Below, piece by piece: positions 1 to 10,847 of a stretch of DNA of 64,000 bases. The DNA comes from Enoplolaimus lenunculus (lineage: Eukaryota; Nematoda; Enoplea; Enoplida; Thoracostomopsidae). The translations under genes were made by a program, and so were the position numbers. Location of the stretch: assembly GCA_030248215.1 (NCBI GenBank), contig JASANG010002520.1:248001-312000 (forward strand). Direction: 5' to 3'. Position 1 is the first letter of the stretch. Each line of letters begins with the position of its first letter. The notes beneath the pieces were generated by a model, which saw only the letters and a list, made by a program, of their open reading frames with translations, ran no database searches and was not told the DNA's origin.

Positions 1-310
1 TACTGCTTCTATCAAAAAACACCTAAGTCTACCGTGGTTTAGCTTCGTAGGCTTTACGTGACGTATCATTATTTAGCATGAAACTCTTTGCGTTCAGTCA
101 GCTTATTCAGTTAGCTATGTAAACAACGCTTAATTATGCAGTAAATTATTTATTACGCATAAGTTTCATGTTTTTGTCCGTGTGTGTCCGTAGGTAAAAT
201 GAGTGTGTTTATATCAGGAAAATGAATGATTATGCAAGAGATGATCTACAGGCACACAGCGGACAAATAGGTTTATTTTGAAAAAGTTAGGTTTCGTAGA
301 AATTCAGGTG
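1..310. other. Unassigned stretch
   Basis: AT-rich sequence with no open frame or repeat that I recognise. Confidence 0.5.
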
Positions 311-317
311 TAATGCA

Positions 318-419
318 ATCGCTATTTGGCTTAGGCCAATCTGCTATTTGCTCAGAATAGCAGATTGGCCTAGGCCAATTGGTAATTGGCCTGAATAGCA
401 GATTGACCTACGACATATA
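318..419 (+). repeat. Dispersed palindromic repeat, copy 1
   Basis: Contains GGCCTAGGCCAAT and two inverted or direct copies of a block around AATAGCAGATTG. The right half (about 368-419) recurs almost unchanged at 25771-25822, so it is a dispersed repeat rather than a local palindrome. Confidence 0.7.
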
Positions 420-450
420 TAAAAAGCATGATGGTTGTACAATTGCACCC

Positions 451-531
451 ACAGGTATAGGTTTCAGGCTCATGATTAAGCTTTTTCGCTTTGGGAAAAG
501 CTTACATGAGCCTAAACCTACACCTATGCTT
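451..531. repeat. Short foldback (hairpin)
   Basis: The arm at 451-484 is matched in reverse complement by 495-531 (core CTCATG..AAGCTTTT against AAAAGCTT..CATGAG) around a loop of about 10 bases. It lies inside or beside the degraded family-4 copy that follows. Confidence 0.65.
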
Positions 532-576
532 ATAAACTTCTTTACAAAATGACTTGCATAAAGGTGTATGGTTACT

Positions 577-684
577 GTAGCTGTTTTAAAAATAAATAAC
601 AGTCCGGATCCACAGAGTAAGGATGTATCCTCTATAGAGACGCGAAATAGATACGAGTTCTTCCGACATATTCGGGTCACTACA
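577..684 (-). mobile_element. Family-4 element, end fragment
   Basis: Read on the minus strand it starts TGTAGTGACCCGAAT, as at 33577, 35762 and 63582, and includes the family's CTGTTATTTATTTTTAAA block. Similarity fades beyond about 100 bases. Short open frames across it are by-products. Confidence 0.7.
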
Positions 685-1141
685 GTATTGCGCTATATAC
701 GGTCATTTATAAATGAATTTTTTCAGTAATGAATTTGCAAAACTGTGTAATTTTGATGGTTGGAGAGTCGGTTTCTTTGGGTGACCATCCCGTAAACTTA
801 TTAATCGGATACAAGGGAGTCGATTATGCCCACCAAGACGGCCTGCCAGAGGCGGATCCAAAAATTTTTGACGTGGGGCGGGCAGGCAAATGTTATGAAA
901 CGCAAAAGTTGTGAGGTAGGGACCTTATCATTTTATCACTAAAAAATGGAAATAGATTAACTGAAGCTCTCTAAGTGTTTTCTATCTAAACAGATGCAAA
1001 AAATAAGGGAGGTTACAGCAGAAACTTAAACTTTTTCTACTTAGGGTGCAATTGGTCAATCTATTAAATATCGCAACCCCATTCGACATTTGTATACATC
1101 GTAACGTTTTTTCAAAATCCATGCCGACGCCCCCCTATTCA
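685..1141. other. Unassigned stretch with a degraded repeat piece
   Basis: The part near 850-900 (GGCGGATCCAAAAATTTTTGA, then a G-run) resembles the end of an element also hinted at near 39780. A 61-codon frame at 729-911 runs through it and is not convincing as a gene. Confidence 0.35.
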
Positions 1142-1310
1142 GATCCGTAGCCAAATCACCTAGCTAGGGCGGCGCTATAAATTTTTCAGGAGGGGCATAC
1201 AATGGTTTTCCGTAACTTACAAGCAAGGTTGACAATTTTCTAGGCAGCCAAAATTTTTCAAGGGGGCTCCTCAGCCCCCCCCCTAGCTCCGCCCACTTTG
1301 GCTACGGGCC
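1142..1310 (+). mobile_element. Family-2 MITE
   Basis: About 165 bp. The left end is CCGTAGCC and the right end GGCTACGGGCC. The interior has the family landmarks AATTTTTCAGGAGGGGCAT, TTACAAGCAAGGTTGA and a G-run/C-run foldback (AGGGGGCT..AGCCCCCC). Confidence 0.85.
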
Positions 1311-2097
1311 TGCCAAGTTAACACTCTTTCACACTTGTCGTCCATTCTGTAAAATTTTCAAAGTTCCTATCTGTCTTGAACTTCATTCTACGACAGTCTT
1401 TTGTTACAAATCTCTTATTTTATTACATAATTCATAGTTTCGTTTTATATTTAATTTATAAATTATGCGTAATTTCCAAAAAAATGTATTCCCCCATTCT
1501 TGCCTCCTGCTGGTTACTTACACCTGTTCCAGCAGTCTCTATTGGCTAATTTTGAATTTTAATTGTTCACGTTTCTGCAGTGGGGGTGGAAGCATCCAAA
1601 AATTTCCATTCGTTCCTCTTGGAACAATACCGTCTAAAATCTTAATTCAGCAAACCGTTAGCGGTCACTCAGCAAGTCAGCTCGTCTGTCTGACTAAAAA
1701 ATTGCGAATTACGGGGGTCGAGACCTCAAGTCCCCATGTTGCAGTCTAATGAATTGTCCACTTGCGTATTTCCTCACTTCTTAAACGGCCAAACGGTGTT
1801 ACTCTGTATTTAGTTTGTTGCAAAATATAATAAGTTGCAGTTTGAAATTGCACAGAAAATTGTTTGCAAGTTGCAAAATGTGATTGCGTTTACCGAGTTT
1901 GCAAAGATGAGTTTTTTTGCTAAAAAACACGGATTTTCAGTGAGGTCAACGTTTTCTTTGTTGCAAAAAAATGTTAAAAATGTGTCAAATTTCAATATTA
2001 ATAAATAGTTTTTTTAATTTTTGCTTTATTTGAGAAATTGAATTTTCTTTGGAAAATTCTCAAAATACAGTCGTGTAGAACTTAGGCTTTTACCCAT
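1311..2097. other. Unassigned stretch
   Basis: AT-rich. It has open frames of 94 codons at 1465-1749 (+) and 61 codons at 1810-1995 (-), without start context, splice signals or recognisable protein character. No repeat recognised. Confidence 0.4.
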
Positions 2098-2323
2098 CGG
2101 CAAAGATCTGGAGCGGAACGAACAAATAACTGCGAAACTGCAATAGAGTCAAGCTTAAGCTTTAGACTAATTTTTTGCTTAGACTTAATCTTAAAGCTCA
2201 TTCTTATGCACGGTTTACTTTGCTGTTTTGAAATTCCACACTGCGGTAAAAATTAAAGTAAACCGCGCGTTTACACTTAGGCTTAGGCTTAGCAATATGC
2301 TTATACCACTGTTACGGCCGTTG
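2098..2323 (+). mobile_element. Family-1 MITE, old copy with an insert
   Basis: Shows AAGATCTGGAGCGGAAC, TGCAATAGAGTCAAGCTTAA, a short TTAGGC run and CTTATACCACTGTTACGG in family order. The middle is split at about 2200-2263 by a small foldback with CGGTTTACTTT/AAAGTAAACCG ends. Divergence suggests an old copy. Confidence 0.7.
2201..2263. repeat. Small foldback inserted in a family-1 copy
   Basis: About 60 bases bounded by CGGTTTACTTT and its inverse AAAGTAAACCG, absent from other family-1 copies at this position. Confidence 0.55.
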
Positions 2324-2329
2324 GCAATT

Positions 2330-2855
2330 TGCTTGAGCGGCCCTGCCATGGGCATGCTTTCTAAGCGAACATAAACCTGGTATAGGTTATATTACGCGAA
2401 TTGTACGCTCAAAACATACATTCTGTAGGTGAGCTTAAGAAGATGATTTGTGTTTAGGCTTTGGTTTAGGCTTAGATTCAAGCTTAGTATTCTAGGCTTG
2501 TTGTGTACACGAGTCGTTTGTATAAGGATTTTCGTGTTTAAGCTAAAATGTACACTCGGATTTCAATATTATGGGGGCGTTTATCGTTTTTCAGATACGT
2601 ACCAAACAGTTTCAGTGGAACTATATTTTTGTATATTCTCTCATTAGCGATGCCATAACTTTTACTGGTGACATCAAAATATTTCTAAAGGGGTTTATTC
2701 CTTATGGTCCCCCCAAGCCTACGTTACAGACCTGTTGGCGAAGAGCGTAACCAGGTTTTTAGTTCAGGGGGGATAATCATGTATTAGCAGCCATTGCAAG
2801 CTTGGGAAGCGAATAAAAATATCGACGCACCCCGTACAGCTAGTAGATGTGTTTT
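2330..2855. other. Unassigned stretch
   Basis: Holds TTTAGGCTTWGG-like words at 2445-2490, probably decayed family-1 DNA. The 65-codon frame at 2450-2647 starts inside that and is not believable. Confidence 0.35.
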
Positions 2856-3016
2856 CGGGTCCGTAGCAAAGGGGAACCATGGGAGCTCAGCCCCCCTGGA
2901 AAAGTATTGGCGTCCCCTAGAAAATTTTCAACCTTGCTTGCAAGTCAATGAAACCCTTGAATGCATTTCCTAAAATTTTTTAGCCCTCTATCAAGTTGAG
3001 CTGATCCACGAGCCGG
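2856..3016 (-). mobile_element. Family-2 MITE
   Basis: Minus orientation of the GGCCCGTAGCC family: GGGGNGCTCAGCCCCCCTGG, then CTAGAAAATTTTCAACCTTG, then TTTTAGCCCTC. The ends are decayed. Confidence 0.75.
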
Positions 3017-3635
3017 TGTGTCATTTTCTACTTTTTCGAGAAATTTAGTTGCGATCTATCTCCCTATTCCATCTTGCATACACCCCTGGCTGATGTCCAT
3101 ATTGATAAGTAGAATTCTACCATGTAAACAAAGCTTAATGTGTCAATTCAAGCTTAGTCTTTGAGTCTAAGCTAACGTTAATAGCGTTAATTCAACTCCA
3201 AGCTTCAACATGGACGCCATCTGTTTAGCATTTCAACCTGAATTGAGGCACGCGCCACGTTTAAAATTCTACATAATTGTTTCTGCAATAGTTTCTATTG
3301 CAAGTTGCCATCAATGGGAAGATTTTATGCAAACGGCGTTCGTTTTAGCATTTTCTGGTGTTGAATCCGAATTTTAATAGTGAATTTGGCCAAGACGTCC
3401 AGCGACCGATTAAATGCCGATATAAAATTATGGGAATTTCAGGATATCAACTGCCCATCCCGCTAGGAGCTGACCACATTTGGCGTGAACGGTAAATGTT
3501 AGGGTGAAGTAAAGTTTCTAATGACCAAAACATCATTTTCTGTGGGTAAAGTTTATGCATTTTGGGCAAACTGTTTAAAATAATCAGGTATATTTAACTT
3601 TACCTTGCTTGGTCTTGCAATAATTCTTATTGTCC
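3017..3635. other. Unassigned stretch
   Basis: No open frame or repeat that I recognise, apart from AAGCTTA-rich words at 3120-3190 that may be decayed family-1 DNA. Confidence 0.4.
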
Positions 3636-3745
3636 CTTTTAATATATAGGTATATATAAATAAATAAATATATATACTTATATACAAATATATATAAATC
3701 TATATAAATAAATAAATAAATAAGTAAATATATATCTATATATAT
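3636..3745. repeat. TA/TAAA microsatellite
   Basis: Alternating TATATA and AAATAAATAAATA runs. They account for the Ile/Tyr-rich minus-strand frame at 3584-4045. Confidence 0.9.
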
Positions 3746-4047
3746 TGCAGGGTTAATACTGAAACAATATTTAACATGACTTAGGTAATACATTCTCAAA
3801 CAGATCATAGAGTATTTGCCCACAGCTAATATCAGACCAATAACAGATACATAATACACCATAGATATGGAATTTTGAATAAATATAGCCGTTGTCCGCG
3901 GTCCCAGACTCAAAGTAAACTTTGTAAAAGGCTCTGTGAAATTATTATTTCTTGCCTCTAAAAGTATAGAACAGGTCTCAAACAAAGCCACCTGGAAGTT
4001 TGGTTTCATTTTAGGCTGTAGGCTTAGGTTTAGACTTAGGTTCACGC

Positions 4048-4203
4048 TTAGGGTTGCGCTGTACTTTTGTGTGCTGGTATCCTTTGCCGCTGGGCGGCAC
4101 CGCGTTTTTTAGATAAAAGTATATGCAGTGTGTGCGACGCCGTGCGGCATTACGAGTTGTATCAAAACCGATTTTAAACTCACAAAGCATAGCGCAACCC
4201 TAA
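4048..4203. mobile_element. Family-3 MITE
   Basis: Ends TTAGGGTTGCGCTGTAC and ATAGCGCAACCCTAA are inverted repeats. The GC-rich middle has GCCGCTGGGCGGCACCGCG. This is the shorter, more AT-rich type of the family. Confidence 0.8.
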
Positions 4204-5083
4204 AGTTTTAAGCATCCCAAACTTTGTTGTAAACCTATTTTTTATCGGATATGATATTAAGCAGAATTTAATTTGAAAAAGTCAAATTTTAAGCTGTAAA
4301 ATGTGCTTAAGAATGCTTTAGTTTTCAAATACCCAAAACGAACAATTGTACCACTGAAAAATTTTCGTTAGGAAATTATGAAAATAGAACTCATATTATC
4401 AACTATAAGCATTGGTGTTAATTTTATAAAGTATACTTTAAACTGGTCATTCAACATTTCAACGCATTTTGAAAATTCAACTTGAGTTGAAATTTTTAAA
4501 AAAATTTAAAGTACAGAGATCAGTCTCGTACTAAAGATTTCAAATTAATATCGATTCCGGAGCGGCGTTAACATGGATAACAAATATTTATAGTTTTGTA
4601 ATGTAAACGAACAAAATGCTTTTTGATTCATGGACTGGGGGGTGTCACATTCTATGTGTATCCACTGACTATGCGATATATGTATAGCTCTCTCTATATA
4701 TGTATATATATAAATCTGGGTAATTCTAGATGACGTTTAGTCGGTTTTAAAACTTTAAATTTTAACTCAAAATTCGCCACTGTACGTGTACCAGACACGC
4801 TGGCGTTGTGGTAAACTTAAAATTGAAAATGACCGTTGTGGGAACTTGGGAATTTAACTTTGTTCCCACGGTACTAGACAAATTAAACCTGGAATGTTCT
4901 GATTAAAGTCGGCACCAGATTTAGCGTCGACAGGCAAACGATTTATAGGATTTCATTTCGAAAGAGTATAAGCTCATGTAAATGTTCTTCGCATCTGTGG
5001 ACAGATTTCCCTGTATTTTTGGCCTCAAGAATCTACGAGGTTTTTCTAAAGCCCAATAAAAGTGTCGATTTTAATGTTTATAT
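4204..5083. other. Unassigned stretch
   Basis: AT-rich with a small TATATGTATA tract at 4675-4722. No coding or repeat signature otherwise. Confidence 0.4.
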
Positions 5084-5279
5084 ACGGCAAAAATAGTGAG
5101 TCAAATTGACTCTCTCCGAAGTAGGCTTTTCCTGCCTACACAAACTGAGTCAAAATCCGACTCCGCCAGAAGGGCTCAATGAATTGAATTTGACTCAGGC
5201 GGAGTCGAATTTTGACTCAGTTTGTGTAGTCAGGAAAAGCCTATTTCGGAGAGAGTCAATTTGACTCGCCATTTTTTGC
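5084..5279. mobile_element. Near-perfect foldback MITE
   Basis: Arms 5084-5167 and 5198-5279 are reverse complements with few mismatches, around a 30-base loop. The ends read GGCAAAAATAGTGAGTC and GACTCGCCATTTTTTGC. The high arm identity suggests recent arrival or repair between arms. No second copy is visible here. Confidence 0.85.
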
Positions 5280-5830
5280 AGAGATAGCAATTTCGCAAAG
5301 AAAATGTCACTTTTTTAATTTCTAAAACATGAAACAATTCAGAAACGTACTATTTCGACAAATATACCGTAAATGTTTCGTTGCCTGTCGCTACTTAAAC
5401 GCTCATCAGGCCAACATGCTATATTGTCAATAATTTCAAGAAAGGTATGTAGTGATTTTTAACAGCTTACAAACTAAGCTAAACTTTTTTCGGAAAGGGT
5501 ATAATTTTTCTTGACGGGAGGGTCCGCCTGCACCCCTTTAATTAATGGCCTAATTCTAGTACGCCTGTCCACTTAATCTAAAATTGCACACTAAACTATA
5601 TAACAAATGAACTTTGATGATCCATCTTGGTATCTTGAAAAATAGGAAAGCGTGTTTATTCACCTGCAATAAACAACCGGTAGCCGGCTCTGACCAGAAT
5701 TTCAATTCCAATTCCGTTGTCTGCATTTCGGTTAATTTTCCGCTGGTTTTAGTCTGAGTTTAACCTGTCGATAGAATAATTTAATTTGGTTTGTCGTCAT
5801 TCAGGAATCAGCCAGCATTAATCTTGTTCT
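5280..5830. other. Unassigned stretch
   Basis: AT-rich; nothing recognised. Confidence 0.4.
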
Positions 5831-5910
5831 CAGCGGTTGTATAGCTGAGCGGTTGGATAAGCTCGAAGCCTGGCCGATCTAGTAGTTTGAAGCCGTGGAT
5901 ATTTCAAGAT
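5831..5910 (+). repeat. tRNA-like SINE relic
   Basis: TAGCTGAGCGGTTGG fits a pol III A box and TAGTTTGAAGCC fits a B box about 45 bases on. The flanks do not pair as an acceptor stem, so this looks like a tRNA-derived repeat rather than a working tRNA. Confidence 0.45.
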
Positions 5911-5923
5911 GGCGCTAACGTCA

Positions 5924-6080
5924 GGCCCGTAGCCAGTCCACCTTGTTGGGGGGGCTAAAAATTTTTCAGAAGGGACAGTCAACAGTTTTTAAAATGACTT
6001 GTAAGTAAAGTTGAAAATTTTTAGGGGTCCAAAATTTTTGCAGCGGGGCTCAGCCCCCTGCCCCTCCTTGGCTACGGGCC
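5924..6080 (+). mobile_element. Family-2 MITE
   Basis: Well-kept ends GGCCCGTAGCCAG and TTGGCTACGGGCC. The interior has the usual AAAAATTTTTCAGAAGGG and GGGGCTCAGCCCC blocks. The 73-codon frame across it is a by-product. Confidence 0.9.
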
Positions 6081-6563
6081 CGAATGGCGTATTTGCTAGA
6101 ATTCATTGTACGACTTTATATCGCATGAATATTTTCTATTTCATCTGTTATCTAATTTCACTCAGGGACTTCAAGCTCCAAACTCCCAAATCAATTGCGC
6201 TTTATCATCACTGCTCGACCATAACAGCATGAAATTTCAACCCCAAACGCGGCCTAATTCGTTGTGGAAACTTTGTATTGCGTATACGCATATTCAACTG
6301 GTTAACCTACCGAAGCTTAAACCCCTGGTTTAACCTGATAACAAATTTCGGAATTAATCATTGAACCAAGACATACTTGAAAAGCTAAATTTTCGGATGG
6401 TTTGGTTTTGATTTTTATTAGGCGTACAACTGTAAAGAATGGTGGAACCAGGGGTGGGAACATGTAAGCCCCCGCAATATTCATTACTGCCGGTTAGGAA
6501 TACCCGTTTTGTTGCTAATACTCTCTTTAAGAACCAGAATCTTAGTCGATTTTCGGTGATAGC
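6081..6563. other. Unassigned stretch
   Basis: Overlapping short open frames in both directions (75 codons at 6106-6333 +, 70 codons at 6354-6566 -). None has a signal peptide, splice signals or recognisable composition. Confidence 0.35.
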
Positions 6564-7077
6564 CAAGAGTGGATGATGTATATTTCAACAAGAATATGCA
6601 ACCGGGTTCATTTTGTGTAGGAAAAAATGTACGCTTCACGCGTTGCATTTTTGACTTACCAACCTCCTAGGAGGATACAACTTGTGTCAACCGTGACACT
6701 GTATGTATACGGCATCAAAAAATGTTCCGCATTGCTTAATTTAGGAGTATTGCATGTAATAGCGACCCCTCTAAACAAGGGGGTCGGCCGGCCATACCGG
6801 AGCAGGCAGGGGTGAGGGTTTCCCCAAAATACCAGGATGGCGGCCCCCAAACTCGCGAGCGAAGCGAGCGAGAAGCCAGACGCATTTTAAAACAGCGGTT
6901 TTTGTTTCAATCAGTTAAGGTGGGTGGTCCTTTAGGGGTCGAGCCCTCAAATAGGGGTATGGAGGGTGACTTCTCGAGCCCTGTCGGTCGGTCAAAACCG
7001 CAACACGACCGGTGGTACATTTTGTACCAGGCGCAACCCCGAGAGTTGCTGCACACTCTAGTATCATGCACCCTTGA
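6564..7077 (+). mobile_element. Family-5 element with an insert
   Basis: Left end CAAGAGTGGATGATG, right end CACCCTTG. Internal family landmarks are CACGCGTTGCATTTTTG and the palindrome TGGTACATTTTGTACCA. About 200 bases near 6795-7000 are foreign to the family and carry CGAGCGAAGCGAGCGAGAAG. Confidence 0.8.
6795..7000 (+). repeat. GCGAGCGAAG repeat, copy 1
   Basis: GAGCGAAGCGAGCGAGAAGC, then CAGACGCATTTTAAAAC and a GGTTTTTGTTTCAA block. Related pieces lie at 14018-14100, 16485-16545 (minus) and 60636-60760. End points are uncertain. Confidence 0.55.
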
Positions 7078-7083
7078 TATATT

Positions 7084-7460
7084 AGCTAAGTAAGACTAGC
7101 TTAAGCATAGTTCTATTTAGTTTTTCCGAAAAATACCTTCAACGAAAACTTTTATTCAGTTGTAATTAGCTTTGACAGCTGGTCCGAATTCCCATTTCGC
7201 CCGGCGAAATAATAGTTCGTGTTTGTTTTCGTACCAATGTTTAGTTGCATTTTTCTAAAATAGATTTCAGGCGACGTGCAAAGTTACCTTGGTCTAATGC
7301 ATAATATTCGAATATTTTCTAGTGCCCGCGGCCCTACAGGAGGTGACGGATAAAGAGCAGCGCGGTTCAGCTGTTTTATGTAAACTTTGGCCGGCGCCCT
7401 GTTAACAAAAATATACGCAAAATCTATTTGGTGGCATGCGGTAATTTTCAATGAAAAAAG
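7084..7460. other. Unassigned stretch
   Basis: No element or gene recognised. Confidence 0.35.
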
Positions 7461-7467
7461 TTTATAA

Positions 7468-7628
7468 TGTCGCCCGCTGGCGTTTCGCCGTCGGCCGGCG
7501 GCGTTCGGTGGCATCCGGCGGCGTTTGGTGGCATCCGGCGGCGTTCGGTGGCATCCGGCGTCGTTGGACGGCATCCGACGGCATTCGGCGGTATCCGGTG
7601 CGGCACGCCAAGTATAGCGTGACCCTAA
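7468..7628 (+). mobile_element. Family-3 element built on a 20-bp minisatellite
   Basis: The right end AAGTATAGCGTGACCCTAA matches family 3. The left end is decayed. The interior is about five copies of a 20-base unit (GGCGGCGTTCGGTGGCATCC, 7495-7597). Frames of both strands over it are repeat by-products. Confidence 0.75.
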
Positions 7629-7916
7629 TTGTTGCACTGAATTAAGCGTATTGTAGTTTACAATGTTTTTCTTGCAAAAAATTATTTATCAAAATTTTAA
7701 CACAGTTTTGTTTGAATTTTAAAACATTAATTAATGATTCTAGTCTGAGTACCGGTACTTCGTATAGCCAATAACACATGATATTCGATTTTGTCTGTCC
7801 GTATCATATGATGATAACAAAAATTTATGTTGATGTCGAATCAACATGTGACAAAACGTGACCCGCCTGCCTTCGTATAACATGAACCCCGTAAGTTTGA
7901 TACCGACAAAACAGCC
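7629..7916. other. Unassigned stretch
   Basis: AT-rich; nothing recognised. Confidence 0.35.
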
Positions 7917-8399
7917 TTGATGACCCATTCGATAACAGCGGTCAAAAGTCTTAATCTAAACCTGATTATACCCCCGTACTCAAGTCTGTATACGCTTGAT
8001 ACATTGATTCTTCGAGGCGATGCGTCTAAAATTCACGGTACATTCTCAAACCTGCTCCAGTATACACTTGTTCAATCTATGGTTCAACTTAACCTTTCTA
8101 ACATATATTACCATTGTTTCCTACAACCTTACCGCCCGGCACTCATAACCCTTCATATTGTTCCACACAATTACACCTATCCGGACGTGATATATATTCA
8201 TTCGCCGGTCTCGGCTTTTACCGGTCGTTTCGCTTTATATCCTACAGCTGGCTCGCAAACACCTTTACTGCACCTCGGTTTCAAGCTCGTACGTTCCTCT
8301 CATGTACACGACTCTGTAAAACCGTTCGTCGACTACTTAGCTATCACCGGCACTCATGAGACACTGTGTTTTTTAAAATCTTCTACAGTCTCACCCATA
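7917..8399 (+). other. C-rich open stretch of unknown nature
   Basis: Clearly richer in C and T than in G on the plus strand and open for about 170 codons until it enters a TA microsatellite. I recognise no domain, signal peptide or splice signal. Ending in simple repeat is typical of a retroposon 3' end, so it may be part of a non-LTR element or its tail. A gene fragment is the alternative. Confidence 0.35.
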
Positions 8400-8401
8400 T
8401 A

Positions 8402-8443
<42 letters not shown>

Positions 8444-8625
8444 AATATATATAAATATATATAATAAATATAAATATATAATACATATGTATGCATTTTT
8501 ATAATTATGTATGTAGAATATACATGTTTGCATATATGAATAAATATAGATACATATACGCATACATTATATATAAATAAATAAATAAATAAATAAATAA
8601 ACATATATATGTATGTATATGTGTG
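8400..8625. repeat. TA / AAATA microsatellite
   Basis: (TA)n at 8401-8440, mixed TATAAA to about 8570, then (AAAT)n at 8573-8600. Accounts for the Ile/Tyr frames on the minus strand. Confidence 0.95.
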
Positions 8626-8639
8626 TATAGATATACCCA

Positions 8640-9150
8640 TGGTCCAGAATTTGCCATGGTCTAAAATGTGTATGTTTGCTTTTTTATGTAATCTTAGCCC
8701 ATATCTGTTTAACTCATGTTTCTGTATAACAACGTGAGTGATTTTAATTTGCAGTATGAAAATTAGTCCGCAGACCTTCGCTGCGTTTACAAATATGTGT
8801 GGTTTATGCTTGATGATGCTTTAAAGTTAGGATGGCTTCAAGTGGGAACCAAACCTGTCGTTGGAATCGTGAAGATCAACTCGATGTGAGCAGATTGAGT
8901 TGGGTTTTTGCGGGGAAAAACTCGGAATTTCAATGCGTTTAAGGAGTAATTTTATTAAGCATAAAAGCCAAGGCTGTGTATATTAACAACACAAGGTTGA
9001 GATTGGTATTTTTCAAAATAACATATTTTTGAAGTTACCTCCGAGACTTGTGCTATTAAGGATTAAAAACAGAACCGATGTGGCTAATAACTTGTGGGGG
9101 CTCACAAGCTGATTTTCTCTGTTCAATTCAAATTTTGTACTCAGACATCA
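8640..9150. other. Unassigned stretch
   Basis: No gene or repeat recognised. Confidence 0.35.
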
Positions 9151-9157
9151 GAATCTA

Positions 9158-9345
9158 CAATTCGTCGTCCGACAACTTGTCACCCGACAGTGTCCTGAAA
9201 CCTATGAATCAATCTAAGCATAATCCGAAGCGTATTTCTAAGCCTAAGCCTCAGCATAATTGTGGGTAACGAATTGTCGAGTCGGTAAAATTCTAGATTA
9301 CAAGTTCTCGGTAGACGAGTTGTCGGGTGACGAATTGTCGAGATA
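9158..9345. repeat. Foldback with GTCGGGTGAC arms
   Basis: ACAATTCGTCGTCCGACAAC near the left matches, inverted, GAGTTGTCGGGTGACGAATT near the right. The middle carries CTAAGCCTAAGCCTCAGC, like the family-1 array. It may be a MITE of its own. Confidence 0.6.
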
Positions 9346-9618
9346 CATCAGAAATGGATGTTTTTGATGTTATGTTTTTTAACAATTAACCAATCAAAAA
9401 TGGTGTAATAAGGATGACACCTGTAATGTTTGACTTTTAATTCCATCTGGCGTCGATCAGCACCATACCGCAGACCGGATTGCATAGCATAACAATTTGT
9501 AACCAAAAATATGCGGCGCCGAACGGCAAAACAGTGTCGCCCCCAGAAATCATATATAAGCAGTCTTGTGTCTTCACTTTACTCCCTTGATTTTCTAGCA
9601 TTTAATTGTAATAATTCT
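9346..9618. other. Unassigned stretch
   Basis: No gene or repeat recognised. Confidence 0.35.
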
Positions 9619-9817
9619 ACACACAAAAATTGTCTTAAAATTTCAAGACTCACTTTCTTAAATTTTCAATACATAAATTAGCGATATTTCAAACTTCAGA
9701 CACATATTTCTGAAGTCTGGAATTCAAGACATATATGTTTGGAGTCTGTATTAACAACATAATTGTCTTAAATTTCAGACAATACTTCTTGAATATAAAA
9801 CAGTTTTCTTTGTGTGT
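9619..9817. mobile_element. Family-7 MITE
   Basis: 199 bp with ACACACAAAAATTGTC at the left and its inverse near TTTCTTTGTGTGT at the right. The interior repeats TTTCAGACA and AATTCAAGACAT, so the whole element folds back. Confidence 0.8.
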
Positions 9818-9819
9818 AA

Positions 9820-10205
9820 CAGTGGTTAATGAACGTGTAGGACTTCTCGCTTTCAAGTAATATTTTGTACTCATTTGTTGGTACATAAGCGCTTCGGTCG
9901 ACGAATACATAAGCATTCCTGTATATTCTTAAAAAAGTTCTACCAGTCACCACAATGACTTTGCATGAATAACGATTGCACAAGCAGTCATGAGCTCATT
10001 ATACAGCTGCACCAAATTACACTTCTGTGTTGTAACGATGGCTTACAAACTGCAACCATTCCCATGGTATTAGCTAATCTCATACGGCCCATTTGCAGCA
10101 AAAAAATAACACAAGTCCAAATATAACTTTTATGACATTTTTATTACCCTTGTGTTGAATTTGTAATTTTCGTCGATTCGAGGTCCTTGGTTTGTCTGTC
10201 CAGCA
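9820..10205. other. Unassigned stretch
   Basis: Short overlapping minus-strand frames only; nothing recognised. Confidence 0.35.
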
Positions 10206-10208
10206 CAT

Positions 10209-10541
10209 AAAAATATGACGAGGGTGCGTTTTTAAAAATATGACTAGGGTGCGTTTTTAAAAAATATGACGAGGGTGCGTTTTTAAAAAATATGACGAGG
10301 GTGCGTTTTTAAAAAATATGACGAGGGTGCGTTTTTAAAAAATATGACGAGGGTGCGTTTTTAAAAAATATGACGAGGGTGCGTTTTTAAAAAATATGAC
10401 GAGGGTGCGTTTTTAAAAATATGACGAGGGTGCGTTTTTAAAAAATATGACGAGGGTGCGTTTTTAAAAATATAACGAGGGTGCGTTTTTAAAAATATGA
10501 CGAGGGTGCGTATTAAAAAATATGACGAGGGTGCGTTTTTT
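10209..10541 (+). repeat. 26-27-bp minisatellite, 13 copies
   Basis: Thirteen head-to-tail units of ATGACGAGGGTGCGTTTTTA plus 6-7 A/T bases, nearly identical. Units vary mainly in A-run length, with a few single changes (GACTAGG, ATAACG). The homogeneity implies recent expansion. Confidence 0.97.
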
Positions 10542-10684
10542 CTGTTTGTGAATCAATTTAATTAGAATCTTTAAACGTCTAAAAATATCTGCTGTAGATT
10601 GAGTTTCAAGTCAAAATAATTCTTTCGTTTGTACATAATACATAATTACTGTGACGTAGTGTATGTAAGTTATTTTGGCCGTTC

Positions 10685-10844
10685 ACCAATGTATAGGACC
10701 GTAACAGTAGTACAAACGCGTATTCCTCAAGCCTAAGCGTAAGAATGAGCTTATACCTAAACCTAAGCAAAAATATAAGTCTATCGCTTTAGCTTTATTG
10801 CCGTCCCGCAGAAAAACATTCCGCCCCTGATCTTTACATGGACC
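10685..10844 (-). mobile_element. Family-1 MITE
   Basis: ACCAATGTATAGGACCGTAA at the left and CCTGATCTTTACATGGACC at the right are the family ends. Only a few CCTAAG words inside. Confidence 0.85.
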
Positions 10845-10847
10845 TGT

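Noticed and set aside
3584-4045. 153-residue membrane protein
   Set aside because: The C-terminal half is a TA/TAAA microsatellite; the rest has no supporting signal.
5831-5910. Functional tRNA gene
   Set aside because: Box-like words are present, but no acceptor stem or anticodon arm can be drawn; the same holds for 33205-33300 and 44738-44806.
7284-7645. Arg/Ala-rich protein on either strand
   Set aside because: It comes from the 20-bp GC-rich minisatellite in a family-3 element.
10209-10541. CRISPR-like array
   Set aside because: Units are continuous tandem copies with no unique spacers, in eukaryotic DNA.
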